Positions 1 to 7,557 of a stretch of DNA of 44,079 nucleotides are shown one piece after another (position 1 is the first letter of the stretch; the number at the start of each line of letters is the position of its first letter). The stretch lies in contig JADLBT010000142.1 of NCBI GenBank assembly GCA_020847555.1, positions 1 to 44,079 on the forward strand, written 5' to 3'. Source of the DNA: Gemmataceae bacterium (GTDB taxonomy: Bacteria; Planctomycetota; Planctomycetia; Gemmatales; Gemmataceae). The notes beneath the pieces were generated by a model. That model was given only the letters and a program-made list of their open reading frames with translations. It was not told the DNA's origin and did not search any database. The position numbers were made by a program, and so were the translations under genes.

Positions 1-72
1 GGCGACCAGCAACGGGACGGCACAGAAGATCAGGGGCAAGAACGACTGGATCAGCAGACGCCGCACGGGCAC
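1..72 (-). CDS. N-terminus of an unidentified exported or membrane protein (partial)
   Basis: Only the first 24 codons lie in the window. Reading leftward from a GTG at 72 gives a short basic start (VPVRRLL) followed by a hydrophobic run (FLPLIFCAVPLLVA), typical of a signal peptide or first membrane helix. A purine-rich AAAAAGGGGG sits directly upstream of the GTG and supports this start. A second GTG two codons on is an alternative. It follows the thioesterase gene on the same strand with a 77-base gap that holds a palindromic repeat. The product cannot be identified from this fragment. Confidence 0.5.
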   Translation of the reverse strand, partial: MPVRRLLIQSFLPLIFCAVPLLVA

Positions 73-106
73 CCCCTTTTTGTGGCGACAAGGTGACAGG
101 GTTCAA

Positions 107-130
107 GCCCACGGGACTCCACCCGTGGGC
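107..130. repeat. CCCACGGG palindrome, single hairpin copy
   Basis: GCCCACGGG (107-115) and CCCGTGGGC (122-130) are perfect inverted arms around a 6-base loop, between the thioesterase gene and the next minus-strand gene. It is a half-size member of the CCCACGGG repeat family found seven more times in this window. Confidence 0.8.
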
Positions 131-149
131 GTTGAGCCTTCCTTCTCTC

Positions 150-551
150 TCACTCTGTCACGCTGTCACCCTCTCCCTTCAGGCACGCCGGCAGGGGCTG
201 GACGCGGCCCGCGCGGTCCACGCAGCCGAGCGTCGTCTCGCCCTCGGCCAGCAATTCGCCGTCGCGCAGCACCTCGTAGCGATGCACGAGTTTGACCAGG
301 GTGGCGCGCGTCAGCGTTGTCCGCACGGTCAGCAGGTCGTCGTACCGGGCCGGCCGGCGATAGCGCACCTCGACGCGCGTCAGTACCAGCAGATAGCCCT
401 GATCCTCCAGATCTCGGTACGACCACCCCAGCGAGCGCAGCAACTCGGTCCGCCCCTGCTCGAAGTACACGAGGTAATTCGCGTGGTGGAGCAGTCCCAT
501 GCGGTCCGTCTCGGCGTACCGCACGCGGATGGCGATTTCTCCCTGCAGCAT
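150..551 (-). CDS. Acyl-CoA thioesterase, hot-dog fold (4HBT/YbgC-like)
   Basis: The 133-residue product has the size and signature of YbgC-like thioesterases, which hydrolyse acyl-CoA thioesters in the cytoplasm. Near the N-terminus YAETDRMG is followed by HHANYLVYFEQGRTELLR; Asp16 is the expected catalytic aspartate of the Y-x2-TD-x2-G-x3-H-x2-Y pattern. I start at the ATG at 551 because homology begins there; the frame stays open another 59 codons upstream, but that stretch is hairpin DNA and signal-peptidase antisense sequence. It is last in a minus-strand run with lepA and the signal peptidase genes, 92 bases after the preceding stop, and may be co-transcribed. The substrate is not evident, and no tol-pal genes accompany it here. 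Confidence 0.85.
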   Translation of the reverse strand: MLQGEIAIRVRYAETDRMGLLHHANYLVYFEQGRTELLRSLGWSYRDLEDQGYLLVLTRVEVRYRRPARYDDLLTVRTTLTRATLVKLVHRYEVLRDGELLAEGETTLGCVDRAGRVQPLPACLKGEGDSVTE

Positions 552-573
552 CACCGGCCCCCGGCGGCAGTCA

Positions 574-636
574 GCAGGAGGCAGTATCCCGGGCGATACT
601 GTGGAATCATGACGACTACTACCTGCTGCCTCCTGC
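574..636. repeat. Nested inverted repeat downstream of the signal peptidase Lys-subunit gene
   Basis: GCAGGAGGCAG (574-584) is inverted as CTGCCTCCTGC (626-636). Inside it AGTATC (583-588) pairs with GATACT (595-600) across CCGGGC. It begins eight bases past the stop of the gene ending at 644 and could act as a transcription stop or REP-like element before the thioesterase gene. There is no T-run, so a classical intrinsic terminator is unlikely. Confidence 0.5.
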
Positions 637-643
637 CTCCTGC

Positions 644-2023
644 CTACTTGATCCGTCCCGCCCGCGAGAACGGGAAGTACACCAGCAGCGCCCGGCCGAG
701 CATGAGCCGCTCGGGCACCGTCCCCCACTCGCGGCTGTCGCTACTCTGCGGGCTGTTGTCGCCCAGGCACAGGTAGTGGCCCTTGTGGACGTACAACGTG
801 CGATACTCCAGATCGCGCAGCGGACCCCACGTTGCCGGGTCGGTATAGTCCACGCCGGCGGTTTCGGCGTCCGGGCTCGGCCCCTTGAGGGTGTAGTAGG
901 TGTCGCGCCACAATTTCAGGCCGGTCACCTGCACCGCCGCCCCCTTGCTGCCCAGGCTCGCCGGCTCCAGGTCGTTCGCGTAGGGACCGCGCTTCGCCGG
1001 CGCGTCGTGGCCGACGCCGTCGCCGAACGGCAGTTCCCCGTCCACCCAGACGGTCAGCCGGTTGTCGAAGTTCGCGAAGCGCAGGTCGTGGGTTCCCGGC
1101 CCCTTCAGGGCCGTCGTCTTGCTCTCCAGGCGCTTCGGCTTGCCGTCCTCGCCGTGGCGGGTGAGAGTGCAGGTGCCGGCCGCCAGGTCGAACGTCGCCT
1201 GGAATCGGTCCACGCCTCGCGACAACTCCATGACGAGTTCGCCCTCGCCCTTCTCGATTTTCACCTTGCACTCGAGCATCAGGTCGCCGACCCAGTTGTG
1301 GCGGTGCGGGTCATACGGCTGCGGGGCCATGCCGTTGGTCACGAACTGGTTGTACCCCAGGAAGTCGGTGATCAGCTGCGGCTGCGGTTTCTTGCCCGCG
1401 TCGAGGCTCGTGCGCAGGATGTGCTGGTAGCGCAGCCAGGCGAGTTCGGCCTGGCTGCCGTCGCTGCGGAAGCCGGTCTTGCCGTCGGCCTCCCAGCCGG
1501 CCTTCGGCTGCCAGCGCGGCGGCAGGACGTTCTTCAGATCCTTCGGCTGGAAGTCGTTGTCGAACACGCTCCGCCGCATCGCCAGCATCGTGTCCACCGA
1601 CTTGCGCTTGATCTGGAACCGGCGCGTCTGCCAGTATTCGTTTCCCTTCGGCTCGGTCGGCCGCCGGTACTCGGTGTGGAGGTACTGGGCCTTCCACAGG
1701 TCGTTCGGGTCCACGCCCGCGTCGGCGTTGGCGTAATCGACCGGCTCTTCGAGAGCGACGTAGATCTGGCCGAAGAAAATGGCGAGCAGCTCACCCGGCA
1801 GGCCGAGGAGACGCTTGATGTAGTTCTTCGGCGTGCCGTTGCTGATCGGTCGCTCCGGGTACTTGAAGACGACGACGTCCCAGCGTTCCGGTTTGGCCAG
1901 GTTCGCGTCGTAGAGGAACTTGCCGACCAGGACGCGATCGCCGCTGCTCCAGGAGCCCTCGCCGCAGCCGACGGTCAGGACGCAGAGAAGGAGCGTCAGC
2001 AGGTACTTGGCACGTCGTTTCAC
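644..2023 (-). CDS. Split signal peptidase I, Lys-bearing half (S26-like, lipoprotein-type N-terminus)
   Basis: This 459-residue protein carries the signal peptidase I boxes that follow the nucleophile but not the nucleophile itself. GDRVLVGKFLYD (about 28-39) is box C; NYIKRLLGLPGE (67-78) holds the expected general-base Lys70; GDNSPQSSDSREWG (421-434) is box E. No SM-x-P motif exists anywhere in the chain. The first 20 residues are a signal peptide ending LTVGC with Cys20 as probable lipid site; a second lipoprotein in this window also ends TVGC. Residues about 80-415 are a large insertion with a shared FDNDFQP motif and a beta-sandwich-like stretch (RLTVWVDGE). The GTG start overlaps the stop of the Ser-bearing gene (GTGA), implying translational coupling. 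I infer that the two products form one periplasm-facing enzyme; an inactive relic is the alternative. Confidence 0.8.
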   Translation of the reverse strand: MKRRAKYLLTLLLCVLTVGCGEGSWSSGDRVLVGKFLYDANLAKPERWDVVVFKYPERPISNGTPKNYIKRLLGLPGELLAIFFGQIYVALEEPVDYANADAGVDPNDLWKAQYLHTEYRRPTEPKGNEYWQTRRFQIKRKSVDTMLAMRRSVFDNDFQPKDLKNVLPPRWQPKAGWEADGKTGFRSDGSQAELAWLRYQHILRTSLDAGKKPQPQLITDFLGYNQFVTNGMAPQPYDPHRHNWVGDLMLECKVKIEKGEGELVMELSRGVDRFQATFDLAAGTCTLTRHGEDGKPKRLESKTTALKGPGTHDLRFANFDNRLTVWVDGELPFGDGVGHDAPAKRGPYANDLEPASLGSKGAAVQVTGLKLWRDTYYTLKGPSPDAETAGVDYTDPATWGPLRDLEYRTLYVHKGHYLCLGDNSPQSSDSREWGTVPERLMLGRALLVYFPFSRAGRIK

Positions 2024-2955
2024 GGCTGGTTGCCCTGTGGGAAGTTATTGCGAAGCTCGAACGGGAGGAAGCAGTTCGGGCACGTACATCCGGTCACGAA
2101 TGCGTGGTGCGGCTGCTCGGCGTCGAGCTGGGTGCTCATGTTGATGCGAAACCGGAACCCGCACTGCGGGCAGGTGACGTTCTGGTGATAGCCGAGCAGC
2201 GTGGTCGCCATCGACCCGGTCGGGATGACGAACGCCTCGGCGAGGAACCCCTTGAGCATGAGCACCAGGACGACGACGAAGACGCCCGTTTCGACGATCT
2301 CCCGAAACCCGTCCTTGACCTCCGGCTCCAGCGGGCGGTCGCCGGCGGCCTGGGCCGGCGCGCCGGTCGGGAGATCCTCGGGAGCGACGGTGGTGCGCAG
2401 CATGAGCCCGACGACGCCCGTCAGCCAGAAGAAGAGCGCCTCCTTCAGCGGCGTCGCCCTGGGACTGAGGCGCAGGCCCATGAACCGGCTCAGCCAGAGG
2501 TTCTGCTCCAGCAGCAGGAAGAGGCCGAACGAGAGGATGGCGGCAACGATGGCGGCAGCTTCCCAGGAGATGCCGATTTTCCAGGTGTTGGCCAGGTGGG
2601 CGACGAGGGCGATGAATCCCCAGCCGGCCGCCCCGAGGATCACCAGGCCGAGCAACTGGCGCAGCACCAGCAGCGCCTCCGCCTGCGGGGCCGGTGTCGC
2701 GTGGTCCACCCGGGGGCGGGCGACGGCGGGTGGCGGTCCTGCGACGACCTGGGTGCTGGTGTCGGCTGGCGACCCGGCCGCGATCTGGTCGGCCGGGCCG
2801 GGGGGGACATTCGCGGTGATTTGATCCGCCATCCCGAGCGGAGCGGCCTCGTGCCCGTTGTCGGGCAGGCCGTTCTCCGCGAGTTGGTTGTCGGGGGGCG
2901 CGGGCAGGCCCGTCGAGGCGGCGTCGGCAGGGGGTTTATCGTGCTCTGGGTTCAT
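2020..2955 (-). CDS. Split signal peptidase I, Ser-bearing half with zinc ribbon
   Basis: The 311-residue product has a Pro/Ala-rich cytoplasmic N-terminus (1-90), then hydrophobic segments at about 96-120, 131-150, 174-187 and 224-243. The last runs straight into FVIPTGSMATTLLGYHQN, the box B nucleophile motif of signal peptidase I, with Ser248 placed at the membrane surface as in the family. CPQC (262-265) and CPNC (292-295) follow and would form a zinc ribbon; the chain then stops at 311. Box C, the catalytic Lys and box E are absent and occur in the next gene, which overlaps by four bases. The single-chain paralogue at 3170-4669 has the same order, Ser then zinc ribbon then Lys, so the break falls at a domain boundary. 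No slippery sequence is visible at the junction. Confidence 0.8.
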   Translation of the reverse strand: MNPEHDKPPADAASTGLPAPPDNQLAENGLPDNGHEAAPLGMADQITANVPPGPADQIAAGSPADTSTQVVAGPPPAVARPRVDHATPAPQAEALLVLRQLLGLVILGAAGWGFIALVAHLANTWKIGISWEAAAIVAAILSFGLFLLLEQNLWLSRFMGLRLSPRATPLKEALFFWLTGVVGLMLRTTVAPEDLPTGAPAQAAGDRPLEPEVKDGFREIVETGVFVVVLVLMLKGFLAEAFVIPTGSMATTLLGYHQNVTCPQCGFRFRINMSTQLDAEQPHHAFVTGCTCPNCFLPFELRNNFPQGNQP

Positions 2956-3169
2956 GCAACACCCGGTCTGTTCGTCGTCCTGGGCACGCGCCCTTGCCGG
3001 GCCGCCGCTCGGCCCAACCCTTGCAGTTTATCGCTCCTCGACAGGGGGACATAGGGCATTTCGCCGGTCCCGCCGCCCGCAGTCGGCGAGGAAGGGGGTG
3101 GATCCTGCGACCAGCGGCAGGCGGCGCGGGCGCGTGGGAGAGGGATCAGGAGTCATCGACCACCCGGGT

Positions 3170-4669
3170 TCAGGGGCGCCGGGGGTTGGCAGGCGGACCC
3201 GCCCCCTGGGCTGCAGTGAGCGCGTCGGTGCCGCGCTCACTCGTTGTCCGGCCGGGCAGGAGAACCAGGAACGGTTTGCCGATCAGGTTCCCGCCGGGCA
3301 CCACGCCGCCATCCCGCCAGAACCGGCTGTCCTGGGAGTTGGGGCTGTTGTCACCCAGAACAAAGTATTGGTCCGGTCCCAGATGGACAGCCTTCCCGCG
3401 GACCCCGTTCGCGCCGTCGGCGGTGTAATGGATGTCCCGAAAAAGGCGGAAGTTACGCACGATCACCTTCACCCCGCGGGCTCCGAGCGCGACCGGCCGG
3501 ACCACCCCGGGGCGCCAGCCGTGGGCCGGAAGATCCAGGGGGGCAAACACCTCCGTCCCGTCCACCGCCACCGTCAGACGTCGGTCCACGAACGCCACCT
3601 CCACGTGATACGATCTGCCCGGGACAAGATGCACGTTATGTGCCGTGCGCTCCGGGCTGCCGGCCGCCAGGGTGCTGGCGTGGGGGGGCCAGTGCTCGCC
3701 GACGCTCACCTCGGCCGCCTCTGCGGCGGGGTTTGTGCGGTGGCGCACGGGCAGTTTCACGAGCAGGTGGTTTTGCCCATCGCTGATGCCGAGCAGCACC
3801 GTCCCCTCGCCCCCGGTCACCTCGACCCGGCATTCCGCCGATAGATCGTGAACGAGCGCGTGGTGCGCACGGTTGCCGCCGTTGTAAGCGTATTCGTCGA
3901 TCATCGGCTCGCATTGCCGGGTATCGAGCTGGTAGTGGCGGTAGGCCACCAGGCGGTACGAGTTGGGGCGCCTCGTCCCGTCGAGGCGCAGCTCGGCGCC
4001 GACCAGCGGGTGCGGACCGCCGTCCGCCGCCGCGACTTCCCAGCGGTCGCGCCAGCCGCGGGGTTGGGGCTGGTAGTCGTTGTCAAAGACCAGGACGCGG
4101 AGCGCGCGGACGTCGGCCAGCGATTTGCGGGCGAGTTCGCCGTTGACGTACACGTCGCCGCCGCAGATCGCGACCTCCTCCCCGGGCAGGCCGATGACGC
4201 GCTTGACGAAGACGATGCCGAACAGCCGAAAGACGACGACCTCCCACCGGCGCGGCCGGCGGAAGGCGAAGACATGGCGGTTGACCAGCAGCCGGTCGCC
4301 GCGCATCGCGGGGGCGCGGTGCATGTCGAGCTGGCCCTGCCCGCAGTTGGGGCAGAACGCCGACCGATACCAGCGCCTGGCCGCCGTCCCGTCCCCGCGG
4401 TCGCGCAGATGCCGGCCAACCACGACAGGGAACCCGCAGCGCGGACAATCGCGCTCCCGATGGTGGCCGGTCAGCGCAGGCGCCATGCTTCCGGTCGGCA
4501 CCTCGTAGGACTCCAGGCCCCAGTGCCGCAGGATCAGCAGCAGGCAGATCGCCAGGACGACGAGTTCGACGGCGTGGCGAAGAGAGGAAGGCAGAGGGGT
4601 CAGGGGCTGGGGGCTGGCTCGGGAAGAGGGAGCGGAGGTGAGGGGCGTGGCTGTGGTTGCTGTGTTCAT
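3170..4669 (-). CDS. lepB: Signal peptidase I, single chain with zinc-ribbon and large insertion
   Basis: The 499-residue protein would cleave signal peptides at the outer face of the cytoplasmic membrane. One transmembrane segment (about 33-48) precedes YEVPTGSMAPAL with nucleophile Ser61. CPRC (75-78) and CPNC (106-109) make a zinc ribbon, GDRLLVNRH is box C, and VFVKRVIGLPGE gives the general-base Lys156. The motif FDNDYQP opens an insertion of about 240 residues containing RLTVAVDG, probably a beta-sandwich; GDNSPNSQDSRFW near the C-terminus is box E. It is far longer than E. coli LepB (324). I start at the ATG at 4669, 36 codons before the TM; the open frame upstream is hairpin DNA and the end of lepA. 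It follows lepA on the same strand, the classic lepA-lepB order. Confidence 0.88.
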   Translation of the reverse strand: MNTATTATPLTSAPSSRASPQPLTPLPSSLRHAVELVVLAICLLLILRHWGLESYEVPTGSMAPALTGHHRERDCPRCGFPVVVGRHLRDRGDGTAARRWYRSAFCPNCGQGQLDMHRAPAMRGDRLLVNRHVFAFRRPRRWEVVVFRLFGIVFVKRVIGLPGEEVAICGGDVYVNGELARKSLADVRALRVLVFDNDYQPQPRGWRDRWEVAAADGGPHPLVGAELRLDGTRRPNSYRLVAYRHYQLDTRQCEPMIDEYAYNGGNRAHHALVHDLSAECRVEVTGGEGTVLLGISDGQNHLLVKLPVRHRTNPAAEAAEVSVGEHWPPHASTLAAGSPERTAHNVHLVPGRSYHVEVAFVDRRLTVAVDGTEVFAPLDLPAHGWRPGVVRPVALGARGVKVIVRNFRLFRDIHYTADGANGVRGKAVHLGPDQYFVLGDNSPNSQDSRFWRDGGVVPGGNLIGKPFLVLLPGRTTSERGTDALTAAQGAGPPANPRRP

Positions 4670-4697
4670 CCGGCCGCCGGCCTCCCGGGACAGTGCA

Positions 4698-4760
4698 AGG
4701 GGAGATACCAGCCGCGCGCGGGCGAGGCAGACCGCTCGCGCGCGGCTGGTCTCCCCCCTT
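4698..4760. repeat. Imperfect 28-bp inverted repeat between lepA and lepB, overlapping the lepA stop
   Basis: Arms at 4698-4725 and 4733-4760 are near-complementary (shared CCAGCCGCGCGCG core) around a short loop, and the right arm reaches into the lepA stop codon (4759-4761). A related but weaker palindrome lies at 13777-13828. It could form a stable hairpin in the lepA-lepB transcript and reduce read-through, or be a REP-like element. Confidence 0.7.
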
Positions 4761-6573
4761 ACTGGTCGGACTCCAGCACGGCGAGGAACGCCTCCTGTGG
4801 AATTTCTACCTGACCGACCTGCTTCATGCGCTTCTTGCCGGCCGCCTGCTTGGCCCACAGCTTGCGCTTGCGCGTGATGTCGCCGCCGTAGCACTTGGCG
4901 GTCACGTTCTTGCGCATCGGCGCGATCGTCTCGCGGGCCACCACTCGGCTGCCGATGGCCGCCTGCAGCGCGATCTCGAACAGGTGGCGGTCGATCTCGC
5001 CGCGCAGCTTCTTGACCAGCTTGCGCCCGCGCCGCTCGGCGAACGCGCGATGGACGATCGTGGACAGCGCATCAACGCGCTTGCCGTGAACCAGGATGTC
5101 AAGCCGCACCAGTTCCGCCGGCCGATAGCCGATCAGCTCGTAGTCCATTGTTCCGTAGCCGTGCGTCACCGACTTGAGCTTGTCGTACAGATCGTAAATC
5201 ACCTCCGCGAGCGGCAACTCGTAGACGAGGATAGCGCGTGTCGGGCTGAGGTACTCGGTCCGGACGTAGATGCCGCGCCGCTCGGTGCAGAGCTGCATCA
5301 GGTCGCCGATGTTCTGCGACGGCAGCAGGAAGCTGACCCGCACCACCGGCTCGCGGAACTCCTCGATCTGGCCCGCGTCCGGCACCTTCTGCGGGCTGTC
5401 CACCACGAGCGTTTCGCCCTTGCGCGTCAAGATCTCGTAGGTGACGTTCGGGGCGGTCTGGACGAGGTCGAGGTCGCTCTCGCGCTCCAGGCGCTGCTGG
5501 ATGATCTCGCGGTGGAGCATGCCAAGGAAGCCGCAGCGGAACCCGAACCCGAGCCCCTCGCTGTTCTCCGGCTGGTAGCTAAAACTCGCGTCGTTGAGGC
5601 GCAGCCGGGCGAGCGCCTCGCGCAGCGTCTCGAACTCGTCGTTGTTGACCGGGTACAGCCCGCTGAAGACCATCGGCGTGGGCTCCTTGTACCCGGGCAG
5701 CGCCTCGGTCGCCGGCCGCAGCGCGTCGGTGACGGTATCACCGATGTGGACGTCGCCGAGCGTCTTGATCTGCGCCATCAGGTAGCCGACCTGCCCGGCG
5801 GCGAGGCCGTCGCACGGCGTCATACCGGGGCGGAACTGGCCGATCTCGATGATCTCGTGTTCGGTCCCGCCGCGCATCAGCCGGATGCGCTGTCCCTTCT
5901 GCAACCGGCCCTCCTTGACGCGGACGTAGACGACCACGCCCTTGTAGGTGTCGAAGTGGCTGTTGTAGACGAGAGCCCGGGTCGGCGCGTCGGGACTGCC
6001 GGGCGGCGGCGGAACGCGCTCGACGATGGCACGCAGCATCTCGTCGATGCCCAGGCCGGTCTTGCCGCTGACGCGCAGCACCTCGTCGGGGTTGATGCCG
6101 AGCGCCTGCTGCATCTCGGCAATGACGTCATCGGGCCGCGCAATGGGGAGATCGACCTTGTTGAGAGCGGGCACGATGGTCAGGTCGTGCTCCATCGACA
6201 GGTAGGCGTTGGCGACGGTCTGTGCCTGCACGCCCTGAAACGCATCGACGAGGAGGATGACGCCCTCGCAGGCGGCGAGGGAACGCGACACCTCGTAGCT
6301 GAAATCGACGTGACCGGGGGTGTCGATGAGGTTCAGCTCGTAGCGCTTGCCGTCGAGGGTGTGATAGACGGTGACCGGGTGCATCTGGATGGTGATGCCG
6401 CGCTCACGTTCGAGATCCATGTCGTCCAGAACCTGGGCGCGGAAATCACGCTGGGAGATGGCGCCGGTCCGGAGCAGGAACTGGTCGGCCAGCGTGCTCT
6501 TGCCGTGGTCGATGTGGGCGACGATGGAGAAGTTGCGAATCAGCGTGGTGTCGTGCGCGGCCGCAGGCGGCAT
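4759..6573 (-). CDS. lepA: Elongation factor 4 (LepA), translational GTPase
   Basis: The 604-residue protein matches LepA/EF4 in length (E. coli 599) and motifs. It is a ribosome-bound GTPase that acts on stalled or mistranslocated ribosomes. AHIDHGKST (19-27) is the P-loop, RGITI the switch I region, DTPGHVDF the G3 box, and NKVD the G4 box. The C-terminal part has the LepA-specific GYGTMDYE and the final basic CYGGDITRKRKLWAKQ segment. I start at the ATG at 6573 (MPPAAAHDTTLIRNFS), which leaves the usual short leader before the G domain; the frame is open 63 codons further upstream, but that lies in palindromic repeat DNA. It heads the minus-strand run with the signal peptidase genes. Confidence 0.97.
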   Translation of the reverse strand: MPPAAAHDTTLIRNFSIVAHIDHGKSTLADQFLLRTGAISQRDFRAQVLDDMDLERERGITIQMHPVTVYHTLDGKRYELNLIDTPGHVDFSYEVSRSLAACEGVILLVDAFQGVQAQTVANAYLSMEHDLTIVPALNKVDLPIARPDDVIAEMQQALGINPDEVLRVSGKTGLGIDEMLRAIVERVPPPPGSPDAPTRALVYNSHFDTYKGVVVYVRVKEGRLQKGQRIRLMRGGTEHEIIEIGQFRPGMTPCDGLAAGQVGYLMAQIKTLGDVHIGDTVTDALRPATEALPGYKEPTPMVFSGLYPVNNDEFETLREALARLRLNDASFSYQPENSEGLGFGFRCGFLGMLHREIIQQRLERESDLDLVQTAPNVTYEILTRKGETLVVDSPQKVPDAGQIEEFREPVVRVSFLLPSQNIGDLMQLCTERRGIYVRTEYLSPTRAILVYELPLAEVIYDLYDKLKSVTHGYGTMDYELIGYRPAELVRLDILVHGKRVDALSTIVHRAFAERRGRKLVKKLRGEIDRHLFEIALQAAIGSRVVARETIAPMRKNVTAKCYGGDITRKRKLWAKQAAGKKRMKQVGQVEIPQEAFLAVLESDQ

Positions 6574-6705
6574 CCGGCGTCTCCTGTGAAGCTTCGGTGA
6601 AGCGAGGCGTGACCTCGTTCGTAGCAGTTTACCAGCTTCGCGCAAGGCTGAGTAGACGGAGTGGCGGTGGCCCGGCTGCCGGGGCAAGAGGGTGGGGCGC
6701 AAGGA

Positions 6706-6791
6706 GTCTTCTGAAAGCCCACGGGCCGCTCCCGTGGGGAAAGCGCCGCAGACCCGACCCACGGGATGCCACCCGTGGACTTTCAGAAGAC
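6706..6791. repeat. CCCACGGG double palindrome with 12-bp inverted flanks
   Basis: The outer arms 6706-6725 and 6772-6791 match at 19 of 20 positions. They start with a locus-specific GTCTTCTGAAAG / CTTTCAGAAGAC and continue into the family core. Two smaller hairpins with CCCACGGG / CCCGTGGG arms lie inside. It sits 133 bases upstream of lepA in the 6574-7036 spacer, which otherwise holds an AT-rich stretch (about 6827-6970) and the promoter described next. Confidence 0.85.
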
Positions 6792-6932
6792 CCCCGGCCT
6801 GCTTCCACTGGCAAGAGGCTCTTGTCGATGGTTTTTTGTGATTAACTTCTATTTACCAGTTTTGTAAAGCACGAAATAGAACGATTTTCTGTTCATGGCG
6901 CCGGAAAAACAGAATTTTTCCAGAAAATAGCC

Positions 6933-6961
6933 TTGACATTGATAGTGTACTTTAGTATAGT
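6933..6961 (+). promoter_or_regulatory. Near-consensus sigma-70 promoter for the two small genes at 7037-7902
   Basis: TTGACA (6933-6938) and TATAGT (6956-6961) are separated by exactly 17 bases: a perfect -35 and a five-of-six -10. Upstream (6895-6930) are A- and T-tracts resembling an UP element, in a strikingly AT-rich island within very GC-rich DNA. The first gene starts about 70 bases after the expected transcription start. Confidence 0.75.
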
Positions 6962-6971
6962 ACAACTATAC
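6946..6971. promoter_or_regulatory. Overlapping inverted repeats across the -10 region, operator-like
   Basis: TGTAC (6946-6950) pairs with GTACA (6960-6964), and GTATAG (6955-6960) pairs with CTATAC (6966-6971) across 5 bases. Both dyads overlap the -10 and the start-site region of the promoter at 6933-6961, the usual place for a repressor operator. No regulator gene is adjacent, so the binding protein is unknown; one of the two downstream products could be autoregulatory. Confidence 0.45.
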
Positions 6972-7036
6972 AGTGCTGCTCAGGCAACGAGCAGGCGAAT
7001 GAGTCAATGAGGAGAGCCCGCGAGAGGAGAAGACCA

Positions 7037-7495
7037 ATGGAAGCCTGGCGAAAAGTGTGGCGTGAAGGTGTGGCCCCGCAACTCTCGACAGCTGGGTTGG
7101 ACGCCCTGCAGCTGGCGCTGGCGACCGACGACGGCCGGCTGCTCCAGGGAGCGACAACCACGCCGCCGCCGCTGCAGTGCGTGCAGGACTGGGCGGTCGA
7201 GGCGGCCTGTGCGGTCGGCTTCTGCGGGTGGCAGGGCGACGGGCTGGAGACAGTCGCGGAGGTCGAGGAGTTCTTCGCCCGCGTCTGCTTCGAGGCCGAC
7301 CAGTTGCTCGGCGAACCGGCCGCCTGCCGGTGGTTCCTCAACTGGTTCGACGAGGCTCCCCGGGACGAGATGCGCCGCGAGCTGGCCGCCGAGGTTGCCC
7401 GCGTCCTGGCCCAGCGGTTCGGCCGAAAGTTCGACGCCACCCACGCCGACGCGCTGCCGCACGAGCAGGGCGACGAGGAGACGGCCGCCGCGTGA
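7037..7495 (+). CDS. Small protein of unknown function
   Basis: The 152-residue product starts at the ATG at 7037, chosen because GAGGAGA lies seven bases upstream; ten more codons are open before it but lack a ribosome site. The protein is soluble-looking, acidic in the middle and Trp-rich: MEAWRKVWREGVAPQL at the start, an LQCVQDWAVEAACAVGFCGW segment (about 47-66), and a helical EFFARVCFEADQLLGEPAACRWFLNWFDE region. It ends in a basic helix then an acidic tail. I recognise no domain. It is the first gene after a strong promoter; its stop (TGA, 7493-7495) overlaps an ATG in the frame of the next gene, suggesting a two-gene operon. Confidence 0.75.
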   Translation: MEAWRKVWREGVAPQLSTAGLDALQLALATDDGRLLQGATTTPPPLQCVQDWAVEAACAVGFCGWQGDGLETVAEVEEFFARVCFEADQLLGEPAACRWFLNWFDEAPRDEMRRELAAEVARVLAQRFGRKFDATHADALPHEQGDEETAAA

Positions 7496-7557
7496 TGAAA
7501 CCGCAACACCAACCACCCGAAACCCGAAGACAACTTCTCAACCGAAAGGACCGAGCC

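Noticed and set aside
2011..2035. A frameshift joining the two signal peptidase halves into one chain
   Set aside because: Reading past the first stop in either other frame meets new stops quickly or gives no box C; there is no slippery heptamer; the second gene begins with a complete signal peptide and lipobox.
93..2188. Long open frames on the plus strand opposite the thioesterase and signal peptidase genes
   Set aside because: They are antisense frames kept open by high GC; compositions are Arg/Ala/Pro/Gly-rich without motifs, while the minus strand encodes recognised families.
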